Below, piece after piece: positions 7,774 to 8,448 of a DNA stretch of 8,448 nt (the first letter of the stretch is position 1; the number at the start of each line of letters is the position of its first letter). The notes beneath the pieces are model-generated. The model had not been told where the DNA came from. It did not search any database and saw only the letters and a program-made list of their open reading frames with translations. The stretch lies in assembly GCA_003223065.1 (NCBI GenBank), contig QHXU01000051.1, forward strand, positions 24,196 to 32,643. Reading direction: 5' to 3'. Made by a program: the position numbers and the translations under genes. The stretch is from Acidobacteriota bacterium. GTDB taxonomy: Bacteria; Acidobacteriota; Terriglobia; Bryobacterales; Bryobacteraceae.

Positions 7774-8448
7774 ATGAAAGCAGCACAAGTCCCAAAACCG
7801 GGCGGGCCGTTTCAAATCGTGGAGCGGGAGATCCCCGAGCCACGTCCGGGCCAGGTTCGGCTTCGCATCGAAGCCTGCGGGGTTTGTCACAGCGATTTTT
7901 TCACGAAAGAAGGGCGTTGGCCGGGTATCCAATATCCGCGCATCCCCGGTCATGAAATCGCCGGCGTAATCGACGCCCTGGGAGATGGCGTCCAGCCCTG
8001 GAAAGTGGGCCAGCGCGTGGGCGTAGGCTGGCATGGAGGACACTGCGGTGTCTGCCGGCCCTGCCGCCGCGGCATTTTCGTAGCTTGCGAGCGGCTCCAG
8101 ATTCCCGGAATCGTTTATGACGGCGGCTACGCCGAGTACGTGATCACGTCGTCGCAAGGTCTGGCCGCGATCCCCGACGCGCTCAAGCCGGAAGAAGCCG
8201 CTCCCATAATGTGCGCCGGCATAACAACCTTCAATGCGCTGCGCCACAGCGGGGCAGTTCCGGGAGATCTGGTCGCGGTCCAAGGCATCGGCGGTCTGGG
8301 TCATCTTGGCGTGCAATTCGCGAGCAAGATGGGCTTTGAAACGGTAGCCATCGGACGCGGTGCAGAAAAGGAGGAGATGGTCAGTAAGCTCGGCGCCCAC
8401 CACTACATCGATGCCGGACTTGAAAAACCGGCGGATGTGCTCCTGAAG
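7774..8448 (+). CDS. Zinc-dependent alcohol dehydrogenase, MDR family (3' end outside window)
   Basis: This medium-chain dehydrogenase/reductase probably oxidises an alcohol or reduces an aldehyde with NAD(P) in the cytoplasm. The frame is open to the last base, giving 225 residues of about 335-345. Catalytic zinc ligands are C38 (CGVCHSD), H60 with E61 (PGHEIAG) and C147 (MCAGITTFNAL). The structural zinc site is complete, with C91, C94, C97 and C105 (CGVCRPCRRGIFVAC). The Rossmann loop is GIGGLG (171-176), followed by HLGVQFASKMGF. GVGWHGGHCG and GAHHYIDA place it in the cinnamyl-alcohol-dehydrogenase-like/AdhA branch; substrate cannot be read from this. The family normally starts at MKAAQV, which is ATG 7774; an in-frame ATG at 7765 would add MPS and cannot be excluded. 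Neither start has a good ribosome site. The rest of the coenzyme-binding domain lies beyond the window. Confidence 0.93.
   Translation, partial: MKAAQVPKPGGPFQIVEREIPEPRPGQVRLRIEACGVCHSDFFTKEGRWPGIQYPRIPGHEIAGVIDALGDGVQPWKVGQRVGVGWHGGHCGVCRPCRRGIFVACERLQIPGIVYDGGYAEYVITSSQGLAAIPDALKPEEAAPIMCAGITTFNALRHSGAVPGDLVAVQGIGGLGHLGVQFASKMGFETVAIGRGAEKEEMVSKLGAHHYIDAGLEKPADVLLK

Noticed and set aside
7642..8403. Minus-strand open frame (253 codons) opposite the alcohol dehydrogenase
   Set aside because: The plus strand carries a continuous dehydrogenase with complete zinc sites; the minus frame shows no family motif.

Overview
The window is a GC-rich stretch of chromosome, probably from an Acidobacteriota bacterium (Solibacter/Bryobacter-like). 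That placement is inferred from three things: a fragment of the large orphan MacB/FtsX-type permease family that is expanded in this phylum (often called ADOP), a small exported protein of a type I associate with these genomes, and the uniformly high GC at third codon positions. No rRNA or other decisive marker is present.

Layout. On the minus strand at 16-237 lies a small two-helix DUF2905 membrane protein, divergent from everything that follows. From 324 to 6161 four intact plus-strand genes follow one another closely: an NAD(P)-type glutamate dehydrogenase, the mismatch-repair ATPase MutS (853 aa), anhydro-N-acetylmuramic acid kinase AnmK, and an exported protein of unknown function with two possible ferredoxin-like halves. 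The gaps between them are 31, 25 and 40 bp, so co-transcription is possible, although the functions (nitrogen/carbon metabolism, DNA repair, cell-wall recycling, unknown) do not form one pathway. No mutL, nagZ or murQ is present here.

From about 6195 to 7640 the sequence looks degraded. A permease remnant has lost most of its N-terminal portion and carries a frameshift near 6753. It is followed by a gene-poor stretch with an imperfect direct repeat and a faint minus-strand trace resembling the N-terminus of an IS630-type transposase, and then by a short hypothetical minus-strand ORF at 7390-7626. The last gene, from about 7774, is a zinc-dependent medium-chain alcohol dehydrogenase that runs off the window end.

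I see no CRISPR array, RNA gene, phage module, toxin-antitoxin pair or recognisable new defence or biosynthetic system. The parts most worth a second look are the decayed 6.2-7.6 kb segment and the uncharacterised exported protein just before it.
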